A stretch of DNA of 32,781 bases from Hyphomicrobiales bacterium (GCA_028868735.1 JAGWTW010000034.1:1-32781), one strand, 5' to 3'; positions 7,859 to 17,036 are shown, counted from the stretch's first letter. Numbers and translations: made by a program. The notes: generated by a model not told the origin, from the letters alone.

Positions 7859-8056
7859 TCAATAGTCGCCGCTGCCGACCAGCGGATGGATCGTCCAGCC
7901 GTCGTCCGCCTTGCGGTTCTTGCGCGCATGGGAAGCTTTTACATGCGCCGTAGCGTGGGATTTCGAAGCGGTTGCGCCCTTCGTTTTCGCCGCGAGCGCG
8001 TCGCCCGTCGGCGCCGCCAGCGTCCCGATGAAAACAATCGCGATGAAATAACGCAT
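7859..8056 (-). CDS. Small basic secreted protein of unknown function
   Basis: The start is the ATG at 8056 with GGAG 6 bases upstream. The 65-residue product has a signal peptide (MRYFIAIVFIGTLAAPTGDALA) and a short mature part rich in Lys, His, Ala and Ser, ending in WTIHPLVGSGDY. The open frame continues upstream to 8146 but with arginine-rich shadow composition. I do not recognise the family. It is convergent with the FMN reductase gene, and the next minus-strand gene upstream also encodes a secreted protein. Confidence 0.6.
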   Translation of the reverse strand: MRYFIAIVFIGTLAAPTGDALAAKTKGATASKSHATAHVKASHARKNRKADDGWTIHPLVGSGDY

Positions 8057-8129
8057 GTCGTCGCTCCAATGACCGGCGCCGCCGCGGCAGGCTAGCGCGG
8101 ACCGGCGCCGGACGAAAGAGCCGACGACG

Positions 8130-8597
8130 CTACGGCCCCGGCGCATAAGAACAGGATGCGCCGCCGCCGTTCTGCTTCACCTCGTTCGGCGCGATCGTAC
8201 AGTCGAGATTCTTGACCGACTCGTAGATCGACCCTGCCGCGCCGTCGCCCTGCACGCCGTTTTCGACGAGCGTCGCATAGAGTTCATGCGCCTTTCGTCC
8301 GGCGAGGTTGCGCGTCGTCGCGCCGAATTTCAGAACGCAGGAATGGTCGACGATCGCCACGTCGCTCGCGCGACACGAGACCGAATCCGCCTTGACGTGA
8401 AAAGCGGCGTGGGCCGGGACGTTGCTATGTCCGGCAAGGAATTTCGCCATGATCTGGCGTTCGACGCTGGAAAGGCCTGTCGCATGTTCGGCGACGAGGC
8501 CCGCGAGCGCGAGCGCGCCGGCGCCCGAGGTATCCGCCGCCTGGACGGCCTGCGCGCCGGCGATAGTCGCCGCGGCGATAAGAACGATCCGGTTCAT
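8130..8597 (-). CDS. Secreted hypothetical protein with four cysteines
   Basis: The start is the ATG at 8597, preceded by GGGGGAG; a much longer open frame upstream is only the shadow of purH. The 155-residue product has a signal peptide (MNRIVLIAAATIAGAQAVQA, cleavage before ADTSG). The mature part contains four cysteines (SVSCRASD, DHSCVLKF, NLDCTIAP, GASCSYAP), probably forming two disulfides, so a periplasmic location is likely. The family is not recognised and no function is assigned. It ends 73 bases before the next small secreted gene begins. Confidence 0.7.
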   Translation of the reverse strand: MNRIVLIAAATIAGAQAVQAADTSGAGALALAGLVAEHATGLSSVERQIMAKFLAGHSNVPAHAAFHVKADSVSCRASDVAIVDHSCVLKFGATTRNLAGRKAHELYATLVENGVQGDGAAGSIYESVKNLDCTIAPNEVKQNGGGASCSYAPGP

Positions 8598-8662
8598 CGC
8601 ACTGCTCCCCCTGTTGCAGAACAGGAAGGAGCTAGGGCGGCGCCGTCGCCCGACAAGTGGGC

Positions 8663-10255
8663 CTAGTGCCGGAAATGCCTGTGTCCGGTGAACACCATCG
8701 CGAGGCCGGCCTCGTCGGCCGCTGCGATCACGTCCTTGTCGCGCATCGAGCCGCCGGGCTGGATGACCGCTGTCGCGCCCGCCTCCGCTGCGGCGAGCAG
8801 TCCGTCCGCGAAGGGAAAGAACGCGTCCGACGCCACGACCGCGCCCTTGGCGAGGCTCTGCGGCAGGTCCGCCGCCCTCGACGCCTCTTCGGCCTTCCAG
8901 GCGGCGATGCGCGAGGAATCGACGCGGCTCATCTGTCCCGCGCCAACGCCGACCGTGGCGAGGTCGCGCGCATAGACGATGGCGTTCGACTTCACGTGCT
9001 TGGCGACGCGGAACGCGAATTTGAGATCGGCGAGCTCGCGCGCATCGGGCGCGCGCTTCGTCACGACCTGCAGGTTCATGTCGTCGACGACCGCATTGTC
9101 CCGGCCCTGCGCGAGAAAGCCGCCGGCGACCGTGCGCACGACGAGCCCTTTCGCGCGCGGATCGGGCATGCCGCCCGTGAGCAGCAGGCGCAGATTTTTC
9201 CGCGCGGCGACGAGCGCGATCGCTTCCTCGTCCGCATCCGGCGCGATGATGACCTCCGTGAAGATTTTCACGATCTCGGCCGCAGCCTTCGCATCGAGCT
9301 TGCGGTTGAGCGCGATAATGCCGCCGTAGGCCGAGACAGGATCGCAGCGCAGCGCCTTTTCGTAAGCTTCGGCGAGCGTCGCGCCCTCGGCGACGCCGCA
9401 GGGATTCGCGTGCTTGATGATGGCGACCGCCGCCGTGCGCGCCGAATCGAATTCGGCCACGCACTCGAACGCGGCGTCCGTATCGTTGACGTTGTTGTAG
9501 GAAAGCTGCTTGCCCTGCGCCTGGCGCGCGGTGGCGACGCCGAAGCGTTTCTCGCCGGTGAGATAGAAGCCCGCGCTCTGGTGTGGATTCTCGCCGTAGC
9601 GCATCGCCTCTGCGAGCTTGCCGCCGAGCGCGCGATAGGGCGGCGTCGCCTCGCCGAGCGCGTCCGCGAACCAGTTCGAGATGGCCGCGTCATAGGCCGC
9701 GGTGCGCGCGTAGGCTTTCTGCGCCAGCTTGCGGCGCGTCGAAAGCTGCGTCTGGCCGCCATGCGCCTCGAGTTCGCCGACGACGAGCGCATAATCCTCG
9801 ACGTCGACGACGACCGCGACGTCGTCGTGGTTTTTCGCCGCCGCGCGGATCATCGCAGGACCGCCGATGTCGATATTCTCGATGCAATCCTCGTAAGGCG
9901 CGCCCTTCGCGACGGTCGCCTCGAACGGATAGAGATTCACGACGAGCAGATCGATCTGCGGAATGTTGTGCGCGAGCATCGCGGCTTCGTGTTCGGGATT
10001 TTCGCGGATCGCGAGCAGACCGCCATGCACTTTCGGATGCAGCGTCTTGACGCGGCCGTCCATCATTTCCGGAAAGCCGGTGAGATCGGAGACGTCGATC
10101 ACCTTGAGGCCGGCCTCGGCGAGCGCCTTGCGCGTGCCCCCGGTCGAGACCAGTTCCACGCCGCGCGCAGACAGCGACTTTGCGAAGTCGATCAGGCCGG
10201 CCTTGTCGGAAACGGAAATCAGGGCGCGCGACACGCGCCTCAGGTCGGACGCCAT
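8663..10255 (-). CDS. purH: Bifunctional AICAR formyltransferase / IMP cyclohydrolase
   Basis: PurH carries out the last two steps of de novo purine synthesis, formylating AICAR with 10-formyl-THF and closing the ring to IMP. The 530-residue length matches the family. The N-terminal MGS-like cyclohydrolase domain shows [13 protein letters not shown] and [13 protein letters not shown]. The transformylase domain carries the catalytic [10 protein letters not shown], then [10 protein letters not shown], and ends in FTGHRHFRH. The start at 10255 is set by GAGG six bases upstream and by homology of [18 protein letters not shown]; the open frame runs further upstream. It lies 112 bases downstream of rplS, behind a hairpin, so it may be a separate unit. 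Confidence 0.97.
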   Translation of the reverse strand: MASDLRRVSRALISVSDKAGLIDFAKSLSARGVELVSTGGTRKALAEAGLKVIDVSDLTGFPEMMDGRVKTLHPKVHGGLLAIRENPEHEAAMLAHNIPQIDLLVVNLYPFEATVAKGAPYEDCIENIDIGGPAMIRAAAKNHDDVAVVVDVEDYALVVGELEAHGGQTQLSTRRKLAQKAYARTAAYDAAISNWFADALGEATPPYRALGGKLAEAMRYGENPHQSAGFYLTGEKRFGVATARQAQGKQLSYNNVNDTDAAFECVAEFDSARTAAVAIIKHANPCGVAEGATLAEAYEKALRCDPVSAYGGIIALNRKLDAKAAAEIVKIFTEVIIAPDADEEAIALVAARKNLRLLLTGGMPDPRAKGLVVRTVAGGFLAQGRDNAVVDDMNLQVVTKRAPDARELADLKFAFRVAKHVKSNAIVYARDLATVGVGAGQMSRVDSSRIAAWKAEEASRAADLPQSLAKGAVVASDAFFPFADGLLAAAEAGATAVIQPGGSMRDKDVIAAADEAGLAMVFTGHRHFRH

Positions 10256-10336
10256 TCGGGCCTCGCCTCGCGCCGGATCGCTGAGCAGAGCGCCGTCAGC
10301 CGGTCCGGCGATCTCCGGCGGGCGGCACAAAGAATT

Positions 10337-10357
10337 CGCGGGGCTCCGGGCCCCGCG
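10337..10357 (-). terminator. Hairpin downstream of rplS, probable weak terminator
   Basis: An 8-base-pair perfect stem (10337-10344 with 10350-10357, CGCGGGGC/GCCCCGCG) closes a five-base loop 10 bases past the rplS stop on the minus strand. It is followed by GAATTCTTTG, only a weak T tract, so termination may be partial and purH might receive some read-through. Confidence 0.6.
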
Positions 10358-10367
10358 CTGGATTCGC

Positions 10368-10748
10368 TTACTTCTTGGCCGCAGCCTTTTCGGTGCGGTC
10401 GGTCCGCTCGGCGATACGCGCCGACTTGCCGCGGCGATCGCGCAGATAATAGAGCTTGGCGCGACGCACCTTGCCGCGGCGCACGACCTTGATCGAGTCG
10501 ATCATCGGCGAATAGACCGGAAAGACGCGCTCCACGCCTTCGCCATAGGAGATCTTGCGAACGGTGAAGCTTTCGTTGAGGCCGCCGCCGTTGCGGGCGA
10601 TGCAGACGCCTTCATAGGCCTGCACGCGCGTACGGTCGCCTTCCTTCACCTTCACGTTCACGACGAGCGTGTCGCCGGGCTGGAATTCGGGGATTTCGCG
10701 CGTGAGCTTTGCGGCCTGCTCGGCCTCGAGCTGGGCGATGATGTTCAT
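10368..10748 (-). CDS. rplS: 50S ribosomal protein L19
   Basis: The 126-residue product matches L19 through [45 protein letters not shown] and [20 protein letters not shown], with a Lys/Ala tail. L19 lies at the 30S-50S interface. Two ATGs are possible, at 10754 and 10748. AAGGAT abuts the first but is spaced about 8 bases from the second, so [10 protein letters not shown] is preferred. It is the last gene of the rpsP-rimM-trmD-rplS set. The 113-base gap to trmD contains a good promoter candidate. Confidence 0.97.
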   Translation of the reverse strand: MNIIAQLEAEQAAKLTREIPEFQPGDTLVVNVKVKEGDRTRVQAYEGVCIARNGGGLNESFTVRKISYGEGVERVFPVYSPMIDSIKVVRRGKVRRAKLYYLRDRRGKSARIAERTDRTEKAAAKK

Positions 10749-10818
10749 GGCCATATCCTTGCCGGTTTCGTCCTTTGCGGACGAGCGTTTCGGGAACGCT
10801 GTTTTCAGTTGACGCGGC

Positions 10819-10847
10819 CCTATACAGGATCGGGCCCGGCCTGTCGA
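10819..10847 (-). promoter_or_regulatory. Candidate sigma-70 promoter for rplS
   Basis: On the minus strand TCGACA (10847-10842) and TATAGG (10824-10819) are separated by exactly 17 bases. They lie in the trmD-rplS gap, about 70 bases before the rplS start. Both boxes are one or two changes from the usual alphaproteobacterial housekeeping consensus. This is a pattern match only. Confidence 0.5.
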
Positions 10848-10861
10848 GCCGAAGGCGGCCG

Positions 10862-11560
10862 TCAGGTTTTTTTTGATCGTTTTTCCAGCAAATCCGGTCG
10901 TCTTTCGCACGTGATGCGCACAGCTTCCGCGCGCCGCCAATCCGCGATCTTCCTGTGATCGCCGGACAGGAGCACATCCGGGATCGCCCGCCCCTCCCAT
11001 TCCCGCGGCCTGGTGTAGTGCGGATATTCGAGCAGACCGTTCTCGAAACTCTCGTCGTCGCCGGACGCGGCCGCGCCCATCACGCCCGGCAGCAGGCGCA
11101 CGCAGGCGTCGAGCAGCGCGAGCGCAGCGATCTCGCCGCCCGAAAGCACGTAATCGCCAATGGAGACTTCCTCGAGATCGCGCCCCTCGATCACGCGTTC
11201 GTCGACGCCCTCGAACCGGCCGCAGACGATCGTTACGCCCGGCCCGGCCGACAATGCCCGCACCCGCGATTGCGTCAACGGTTTTCCACGCGGGCTCATG
11301 AGCAGACGCGGGCGCGGGTCGTCCGGGGACGCTGCGGCGTCGATGGCGGCGGCCAGAACGTCGGCGCGCAGAACCATGCCTGCGCCGCCGCCGGCCGGCG
11401 TGTCGTCGACCGCGCGATGGCGCCCCAGACCGTGGTCGCGAATATCGCGGGCCTCGCAGGACCACAGTCCCCGCGCGAGCGCGTCGCCCGAAAGCGACAG
11501 GCCGAGCGGGCCCGGAAACATTTCGGGAAACAGAGTGAGAATCGTGGCGCGGAACATCAT
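10862..11560 (-). CDS. trmD: tRNA (guanine37-N1)-methyltransferase
   Basis: TrmD places the m1G37 methyl group on tRNAs that read codons starting with C or G, preventing +1 frameshifts. The 232-residue protein begins with [13 protein letters not shown] and shows the trefoil-knot SAM site in [13 protein letters not shown] and [11 protein letters not shown]. It ends with the C-terminal domain segment [13 protein letters not shown] and the helix [15 protein letters not shown]. Its ATG overlaps the rimM stop as ATGA, so the two genes are translationally coupled. Poly-A on the coding strand near its 3' end encodes the KRSKKT tail. Confidence 0.97.
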   Translation of the reverse strand: MMFRATILTLFPEMFPGPLGLSLSGDALARGLWSCEARDIRDHGLGRHRAVDDTPAGGGAGMVLRADVLAAAIDAAASPDDPRPRLLMSPRGKPLTQSRVRALSAGPGVTIVCGRFEGVDERVIEGRDLEEVSIGDYVLSGGEIAALALLDACVRLLPGVMGAAASGDDESFENGLLEYPHYTRPREWEGRAIPDVLLSGDHRKIADWRRAEAVRITCERRPDLLEKRSKKT

Positions 11561-12069
11561 TCGACTTCGTCCGGACGCACGATGACGATCTCGCCGCGCG
11601 CGAAATCGAGTCTGGGCGCGACCGCCTTGGTGAAGGGCGCGAGAAACGTCTCGCCGCTCGAAGGCGCGATCTCGAGAATATCGCCCGCCCCGTAATTCAC
11701 GACGTTTTTCACGACGCCGATCGCTTCGCCCTGCGGCGACACGGCCGCGAGGCCGACGAGATCGGCGATGTAGAATTCGTCTTCGTCCGGCGGCGGCAAT
11801 TTTTCACGGGCGACGAAGAGCGCAGCGCCCGTCAGCTTCTGCGCGGCGTCGCGGTCGTCCACGCCCTTCACCCTGGCGACGAGCATGTCGTCCTTCACCA
11901 GGCGCACGCGTTCGATCGCGAATTTTTCCGCGCCGGCCTCGTCGCACAGCGGCCCGTAACCGCCGATCGCAAGGGGATCGGCGGTGTAGCTCTTGATGCG
12001 GACTTCGCCACGCACGCCTTGCGCCGCGCCGAAACGGCCGACGAGGACGAGGCGGGATGCGTGCGGCAT
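11557..12069 (-). CDS. rimM: 16S rRNA processing protein RimM
   Basis: RimM assists maturation of the 30S head and binds S19. The 170-residue protein has the N-terminal barrel ([20 protein letters not shown]), a charged linker ([17 protein letters not shown]) and the PRC-barrel ([17 protein letters not shown], then [11 protein letters not shown]). The start at 12069 gives the family N-terminus; the open frame extends 14 codons further into an intergenic palindrome. It lies between rpsP and trmD as in most bacteria, overlapping trmD by 4 bases. Confidence 0.95.
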   Translation of the reverse strand: MPHASRLVLVGRFGAAQGVRGEVRIKSYTADPLAIGGYGPLCDEAGAEKFAIERVRLVKDDMLVARVKGVDDRDAAQKLTGAALFVAREKLPPPDEDEFYIADLVGLAAVSPQGEAIGVVKNVVNYGAGDILEIAPSSGETFLAPFTKAVAPRLDFARGEIVIVRPDEVE

Positions 12070-12086
12070 CGGCGTTCGCTCGCAAC

Positions 12087-12168
12087 CGTCATTGCGCGCG
12101 AAGCGAAGCAATCCAGAGTCGCGGCGCAGGCTCTGGATTGCTTCTTCGCTTCGCTCCTCGCAATGACG
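12087..12168. repeat. REP-like intergenic inverted repeat, type CGTCATTGCG...CAATCCAG
   Basis: A left arm starting CGTCATTGCG and ending GCAATCCAGAG (12087-12118) is matched by the right arm CTCTGGATTGC...CGCAATGACG (12131-12168). The arms differ by two small deletions and the loop is 12 bases. This palindrome type recurs between genes in Rhizobiales genomes such as Bradyrhizobium (general knowledge). Here it fills the 106-base gap between rpsP and rimM and would form a stable hairpin inside the operon transcript. Confidence 0.85.
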
Positions 12169-12175
12169 AGTCCGG

Positions 12176-12544
12176 TTACGCTGCGGGCGCTTCGGCGGCG
12201 GCGGCCTTCTCGGCGGCTGCGGCGGCCGCGGCGGCGCGTTCCTGCGCCTTCTTCTTCGGCTGCGACTTCTGCGGATTGTTGCGCGCCTCGCGCTTGCCGA
12301 CGCCGACGCTCTCGAGCAGACGGGCGACGCGATCGGTCGCGGTCGCGCCCTTGGCGATCCAGGCCTTGGCCTTCTCGGCGTCGAGCACCAGACGGTCGGC
12401 GGCGTCCTTGGCCTTCAACGGATCGAACGTGCCGAGCCGCTCGATGAAGCGGCCGTCGCGGGGCGAGCGCGAGTCGGCGACGACGATGCGATAGAACGGG
12501 CGCTTCTTGGCGCCGCCGCGGGAGAGACGAATCTTCAGGGACAT
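12176..12544 (-). CDS. rpsP: 30S ribosomal protein S16
   Basis: The first 80 residues match S16 ([51 protein letters not shown]). A 40-residue Lys/Ala/Glu-rich tail follows, as is common in alphaproteobacterial S16, for a total of 122 residues. S16 is an early assembly protein of the 30S body. AAAGGAAA precedes the ATG. It is 153 bases downstream of ffh with a large palindrome in the gap, and 106 bases upstream of rimM with another. Confidence 0.97.
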   Translation of the reverse strand: MSLKIRLSRGGAKKRPFYRIVVADSRSPRDGRFIERLGTFDPLKAKDAADRLVLDAEKAKAWIAKGATATDRVARLLESVGVGKREARNNPQKSQPKKKAQERAAAAAAAAEKAAAAEAPAA

Positions 12545-12569
12545 TTTCGGTTTCCTTTCTGCGATCTGA

Positions 12570-12691
12570 CCCCCTCTCCGCGCTTGCGGGGAGAGGGCTG
12601 GTGTGAGGGGCCGGTCGATTGGCTCGGGTCTCTCTCCCGGCCCCTCATCCGGCGCTTTGCGCCACCTTCTCCCCGCAAGCGGGGAGAAGGC
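12570..12691. repeat. REP-like double palindrome between ffh and rpsP
   Basis: Two outward hairpins flank a weak central dyad. The left one is CCCTCTCC...GGGAGAGGG (about 12572-12597); the right one is a perfect 12-base-pair stem CCTTCTCCCCGC (12665-12676) and GCGGGGAGAAGG (12679-12690) with an AA loop. Between them GAGGGGCCGG (12605-12614) is matched by CCGGCCCCTC (12637-12646), so the whole element can fold into one cruciform-like structure. The unit with CCCTCATCCGGCGCT...CGCCACCTTCTCCCCGCAAGCG composition is a common Rhizobiales intergenic repeat. It begins 7 bases after the ffh stop. Confidence 0.87.
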
Positions 12692-12697
12692 GTGAAC

Positions 12698-14251
12698 TCA
12701 TTTCTTCTTTCCGAACTGGAACGGGTTGAATCCGCCGCCGCCGAGCCCCGGCAGTTTGGGTCCGAGTCCGGGCAGCGTCGGTTTGGGCGCGAACGCGCCC
12801 GCAGGCGGGGCGTCCGGCAGCTTCGGCATTTCGGGCGGCAATTGCCCGCCCATCTGCTTCTGCAATTCCGCGATCTGTTCCGGCGTCGGTTGCGGCATGC
12901 CGCCGCCGAGCCCGAACATCTGGGCCATCTTGCCCATCGGGCCGCGCTTGTTGGCGCCGCCCATCATCTTCATCATGTCGGCGATGCCGCGGTGCTGCTT
13001 CAGCAGCTTGTTGACCTGCTCGACATTCGTGCCGGCCCCCGCCGCGATGCGTTTCTTGCGCGAGGCTTTGAGGATGTCCGGGTTGCGCCGCTCCTGCGGC
13101 GTCATCGACAGGATGATCGCGCGCTGGCGCTTCAACATCCTGTCGTCGATATTGGCGGCCGCCATCTGATCCTTGAGTTTTCCGACGCCGGGCAGAAGGC
13201 CCATGATGCCGGAAAGGCCGCCGATCTTTTCGGCCTGCGCGAGCTGTTCGGCGAGATCGTCGAGATCGAACTTGCCCTTGCGCATCTTCTCGGCGATGCG
13301 CTGCGCCTTCTCCGCGTCGATCGTCTGCGCGGCTTTTTCCACCAGCGCGACGATGTCGCCCATGCCGAGAATGCGGTTGGCGATGCGCTTGGGGTCGAAT
13401 TCGTCGAGCGCATCCATCTTCTCGCCGACGCCGATCAGCTTGATCGGCTTGCCGGTGACGGCGCGCATCGACAGCGCCGCGCCGCCGCGGCCGTCGCCGT
13501 CGACGCGCGTCAGCACGATGCCGGTGACGCCCACGCGTTCGTCGAAGCTCTTCGCCAGATTGACGGCGTCCTGACCGGTGAGCGCGTCGGCGACGAGCAG
13601 GATTTCATGCGGGCGCGCGGCCTGCTTGATCTCCGCCATCTCGATCATCAAGGGCTCGTCGATATGCGTGCGGCCCGCCGTGTCGAACATGACGACGTCA
13701 TAGCCCTGGAGGCGGCCGACCTCTTCCGCCCGGATGGCGATCTGCACCGGGGTCTGGCCCGGCACGATCGGCAACGTGTCGACGCCGACCTGGCGGCCGA
13801 GCACGGCGAGCTGTTCCTGCGCGGCCGGACGCTTCACGTCGAGCGAGGCCATCAGGACCTTTTTCTTCTGGCGGTCCGTCAGGCGCTTCGCGATCTTCGC
13901 CGTCGTCGTCGTCTTGCCCGCGCCCTGCAGGCCGACCATCATGATCGCGACCGGCGCGGCGGCGTTGAGGTCGATCGGCTGCGAATCCGCGCCGAGCGTC
14001 TCGGTCAGCACGTCGGAAACGATCTTCACGACCATCTGGCCGGGCGTCACCGACTTCACGACATTGGCGCCGACCGCGCGCTCCCGCACCTTGTCGGTGA
14101 AGGAGCGGACGACGTCGAGCGCGACGTCGGCCTCGAGCAACGCGCGGCGCACTTCGCGCAGCGCGACGCCGACATCGGCCTCGCTGAGCGCCCCCCGGCG
14201 CGTCAGCGTGTCGAATATGCCGGAGAGCTTCTCGCTGAGGCCTTCGAACAT
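12698..14251 (-). CDS. ffh: Signal recognition particle GTPase Ffh (SRP54)
   Basis: Ffh binds 4.5S RNA and nascent signal sequences and docks with FtsY to deliver ribosomes to the Sec/YidC translocon. The 517-residue protein has the N domain (GIFDTLTRRGALSEADVGVA) and the G domain with GLQGAGKTTTTAKI, DTAGRTHID, TRVDGDGRGGA and the KLIGVGEKMDALDEF closing segment. A methionine-rich M domain follows (ADMMKMMGGANKRGPMGKMA), with a Gly/Pro-rich tail ending in FQFGKKK. TGGAG lies 6 bases before the ATG. It heads the set with rpsP, rimM, trmD and rplS. The receptor gene ftsY is about 8 kb away in this same window. Confidence 0.98.
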   Translation of the reverse strand: MFEGLSEKLSGIFDTLTRRGALSEADVGVALREVRRALLEADVALDVVRSFTDKVRERAVGANVVKSVTPGQMVVKIVSDVLTETLGADSQPIDLNAAAPVAIMMVGLQGAGKTTTTAKIAKRLTDRQKKKVLMASLDVKRPAAQEQLAVLGRQVGVDTLPIVPGQTPVQIAIRAEEVGRLQGYDVVMFDTAGRTHIDEPLMIEMAEIKQAARPHEILLVADALTGQDAVNLAKSFDERVGVTGIVLTRVDGDGRGGAALSMRAVTGKPIKLIGVGEKMDALDEFDPKRIANRILGMGDIVALVEKAAQTIDAEKAQRIAEKMRKGKFDLDDLAEQLAQAEKIGGLSGIMGLLPGVGKLKDQMAAANIDDRMLKRQRAIILSMTPQERRNPDILKASRKKRIAAGAGTNVEQVNKLLKQHRGIADMMKMMGGANKRGPMGKMAQMFGLGGGMPQPTPEQIAELQKQMGGQLPPEMPKLPDAPPAGAFAPKPTLPGLGPKLPGLGGGGFNPFQFGKKK

Positions 14252-14456
14252 GGTTCACTCCAGTCCCGCCCTCGTGTCCAACGCAGAACGCGCCCGGGGG
14301 CGCATCGCGCTGCCGGGCGTTTGCCTCCCGCCTCGGAAGGGCGGGTCGGCGTCCTGAAATGGCCACTCTGACGAGAGTTGCGGGGCTTTTAGGGCGAAAG
14401 GCAGGCAAAAGTCAACGATTGCCGACGCTGGAGCCTTCGCGCCGATAGACGCAGCC

Positions 14457-15539
14457 TCAGCGCGGCCCCGCCCCCTCGTTCCAGCGCAAAATCTCCTTCA
14501 GCGCGGCAGCCAGACGCTCGCATTCCGCATCCGTACCGACCGTGATGCGCAGGAAATCTTTCGTGCGCGGCTTGTCGAACCGGCGCACGATGATCGCCTT
14601 CTCGCGCAATGCCCTCTGCAGGTCCGCCGCTGCGTGAACCGGATGGCGCGCGAAAACGAAATTGGCCTTCGAGGGCAGCACGTCGAAGCCGAGTTTCCGC
14701 AGGCTGTCCGTCAGGCGCTCGCGGCTCGCGATCACCTTTGCCCGGCACTGCTCGAACCAGTCGACGTCCTCGTAGGCGGCCGTGGCGCCGGCCTGCGCGA
14801 GCCGGTCGAGCGGATAGGAGTTGAAACTGTCCTTCACGCGTTCGAGCGCGTCGATGAGATCGCGCTGGCCGAACGCGAGTCCGATGCGCAAGCCCGCGAG
14901 CGAACGCGATTTCGACAGCGTGTGCGTCACGAGCAGATTGGGATACGCCGCGATCAGCGGAATCGTGCTTTCGGCGCCGAAATCGACATAGGCCTCGTCG
15001 ATCACGACGGGAATGTCGGGATGCGCCTTCAACAAGCGCTCGATCTCCGCCCGCGCGAGCGCATGGCCGGTCGGCGCGTTGGGATTGGCGAAGATGATCG
15101 CGCCGCAATCGCCGGGAAACGCGTCGATGTCGATGCGCAATTCGCCGTCGAGCGGAACTTCGCGGTACGACACGCCGTAGAGCCCGCACCACACCGGGTA
15201 GAACGAATAGGTCACGTCCGGAAATGCGAGCGGCCGCTCGTGCTTCAGCAGCGCCTGAAAAACGAGCGCGAGAACTTCGTCGGATGAATTGCCGACGAAG
15301 ATCTGATCGGCTTTCACGCGGTGATGCGCGGCGACCGCCTCGCGCAGCTTCGTCGACATCGGATCGGGATAGAGTCGCAACGCGTCATCCGCCGCAGCCT
15401 TGATCGCGGCGAGCGCGCGCGGGCTCGGGCCATACGGATTTTCGTTGGTGTTGAGCTTCACGAGGTCGCGCATCTGCGGCTGTTCGCCGGCCACGTAAGG
15501 CTTCAGCGTATCGACCAGCGGGCTCCAGAACCGGCTCAT
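14457..15539 (-). CDS. hisC: Histidinol-phosphate aminotransferase
   Basis: HisC is a class-I/II PLP aminotransferase converting imidazole-acetol phosphate and glutamate to histidinol phosphate; some alphaproteobacterial copies also act on aromatic amino acids. The 360-residue protein shows [43 protein letters not shown] and [11 protein letters not shown]. The PLP-binding Lys210 lies in [15 protein letters not shown], and the C-terminal FLRITVGT carries the substrate arginine. AGGA precedes the ATG. It is separated from ffh by 205 bases containing only imperfect inverted repeats and is likely its own transcript. Confidence 0.93.
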   Translation of the reverse strand: MSRFWSPLVDTLKPYVAGEQPQMRDLVKLNTNENPYGPSPRALAAIKAAADDALRLYPDPMSTKLREAVAAHHRVKADQIFVGNSSDEVLALVFQALLKHERPLAFPDVTYSFYPVWCGLYGVSYREVPLDGELRIDIDAFPGDCGAIIFANPNAPTGHALARAEIERLLKAHPDIPVVIDEAYVDFGAESTIPLIAAYPNLLVTHTLSKSRSLAGLRIGLAFGQRDLIDALERVKDSFNSYPLDRLAQAGATAAYEDVDWFEQCRAKVIASRERLTDSLRKLGFDVLPSKANFVFARHPVHAAADLQRALREKAIIVRRFDKPRTKDFLRITVGTDAECERLAAALKEILRWNEGAGPR

Positions 15540-15723
15540 GACATCCTGCGCGTTCGACGCTGCGTGTGCGTGCGCGGAGCTTTTAGCCGCTCTTGGCCCG
15601 GCTTAGAAGCCGCCGGCCTGTCTTTTGCGCTTGCCCAAGCGCACGACGCTGGTCATCTTTCCGGCGAAATTAAACGAATCAATGCATTGAGGCGGCCGGC
15701 GCGGCGGCCCTGCGGTAAGGTCG

Positions 15724-16551
15724 ATGAGACTCGGGGACAAGATCATTCGCGGCCTTTGCGGCGCGCAGGTTGCGCTGGCTGCGGCGAGCGTTGCGCCTGC
15801 CGCGCAGGCGGAGAGCATCAAGGCGACTTTCGCGATCTCGCTCATCGGCCTTACGATCGGCCAGGCCAACGCGGTGGCGGCGGTCGGTCCCGATTCCTAC
15901 CGGATCGACGTCGGCCTGCGATTGAGCGGCCTCGCCGCGCTCGTCACCAAGGCGAAGGGCGCGGCGACCGCCAGCGGCCAGATCGCCAATTCTACGATCC
16001 TGCCCGCCGCCTACGCCAACACCAGCGCCAATGCGACGGAGACGCGGACCGTGCGCATGGGCCTTGCGGCCGGCACGGTGCGCGCGGTCGACATTTCGCC
16101 GCCTTTCTTCGACATGAACGAGCGCGTGCCGGTCACCGAGGCGCACAAGACGAACGTGTTCGACCCGATCAGCGCCCTGTTGATGGCGGTGCCGCCGGGC
16201 AAGCCCCTGACCGGTCCTTCGGCCTGCGACCGCACGGTGCCGGTCTACGACGGCCTCGTGCGCTTCAACATTTCGCTGACCTATGCGGGCATGCGGCAGA
16301 TCCACGGCAAGGGCTACAAGGGCCCGGCGACGGTCTGCGCGGCCCGCTACACGCCGATCTCCGGCTACAAGCTCGACAGCGAATCCACGAAATTCATGGC
16401 CGAGAACCGGAATATCGAGGCCTGGCTGATCCCGGTCGAGAACGCCCGCATGGTCGTTCCGTATTATGTCTCGGTCGGCACCAAGGCCGGCGCGCTGGTG
16501 GTGCAGGCCGTCGATTTCGAGATCACGCAGGATCGCGCCCAGAGCCGTTGA
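15724..16551 (+). CDS. DUF3108 periplasmic protein
   Basis: The 275-residue protein has a signal peptide (hydrophobic about residues 8-28, cleavage near AQAES) and then a beta-rich domain. LIGLTIGQANA, YRIDVGLRLSGL, FDPISALLMAV and the single paired Cys region (PSACDRTVPVYDGL, ATVCAARYTPI) match DUF3108 proteins. A final PYYVSVGTKAGALVVQAV strand closes it. DUF3108 proteins are periplasmic lipocalin-like barrels of unknown role; in Rhizobiales they often lie just before the same type of helicase as found here. TAAGG lies just before the ATG. Confidence 0.87.
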   Translation: MRLGDKIIRGLCGAQVALAAASVAPAAQAESIKATFAISLIGLTIGQANAVAAVGPDSYRIDVGLRLSGLAALVTKAKGAATASGQIANSTILPAAYANTSANATETRTVRMGLAAGTVRAVDISPPFFDMNERVPVTEAHKTNVFDPISALLMAVPPGKPLTGPSACDRTVPVYDGLVRFNISLTYAGMRQIHGKGYKGPATVCAARYTPISGYKLDSESTKFMAENRNIEAWLIPVENARMVVPYYVSVGTKAGALVVQAVDFEITQDRAQSR

Positions 16552-17036
16552 CCCGTTCCGGGGCGGGGACCGCCGGCAAAGGTTAAGATCGGGGTCCGGC
16601 GCGACCGACGTTTGTCCACATATCCACAGAGCGCTTGTGGCAGAGGCGGCTCGCGGACCCCATATGTCGTGTGAACAAGCCGTGAAAACAACGCCGCGGC
16701 CGATTCGTGCCCGCTCCGTTCCCGCTTCGGCCTGAAAGTTAACGCCTTGCCTCCGAGCGAAATTTTTTCGCCTTTGCTTGACAGGAAGGCTGATCGGAGT
16801 CCCGTCGCGAGTCCACAGACTCCGGCAGGAGGCGCGTCGCGAGTCCTGCGATTTTACAATACTTGGGGTATGCAGCAATTCTCGCCGCGACATCTTGCGG
16901 TGAACAAAAGACGACTCGTCCGGAGTCGCCGATTCGGCCGCGATTCGTTCCCGACCCGTTCGAAATCTGAATCTTCGCGCGCCGGGTTGGACCGGACTGG
17001 CACAGGTGGGCGCTTGCCTGCGAGGATAGCGGCCGA
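16552..17036. other. 485-base non-coding region with DnaA-box-like sites
   Basis: No gene is convincing here; the open frame 16747-17040 has no ribosome site and random composition. TTGTCCACA (16612-16620) and ATATCCACA (16620-16628) each differ by one base from the DnaA box TTATCCACA and are immediately adjacent; TGTGAACAA (16670-16678) is an inverted near-match. GGTTAAG at about 16580 and GTTAACG at about 16738 are single TTAA half-sites. The stretch 16850-16900 is AT-richer and may contain the helicase promoter. Its leader of up to several hundred bases is unusually long for this window. Confidence 0.5.

Noticed and set aside
8657..10492. 611-codon plus-strand open frame over purH
   Set aside because: Antisense shadow of purH that also crosses into rplS.
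10862..10880. Run of eight T at the 3' end of trmD taken as a terminator
   Set aside because: The T run is on the plus strand; for the minus-strand genes it reads as A and is coding.
12584..14371. 595-codon plus-strand open frame over ffh
   Set aside because: Antisense shadow of ffh; its start lies inside an intergenic palindrome.
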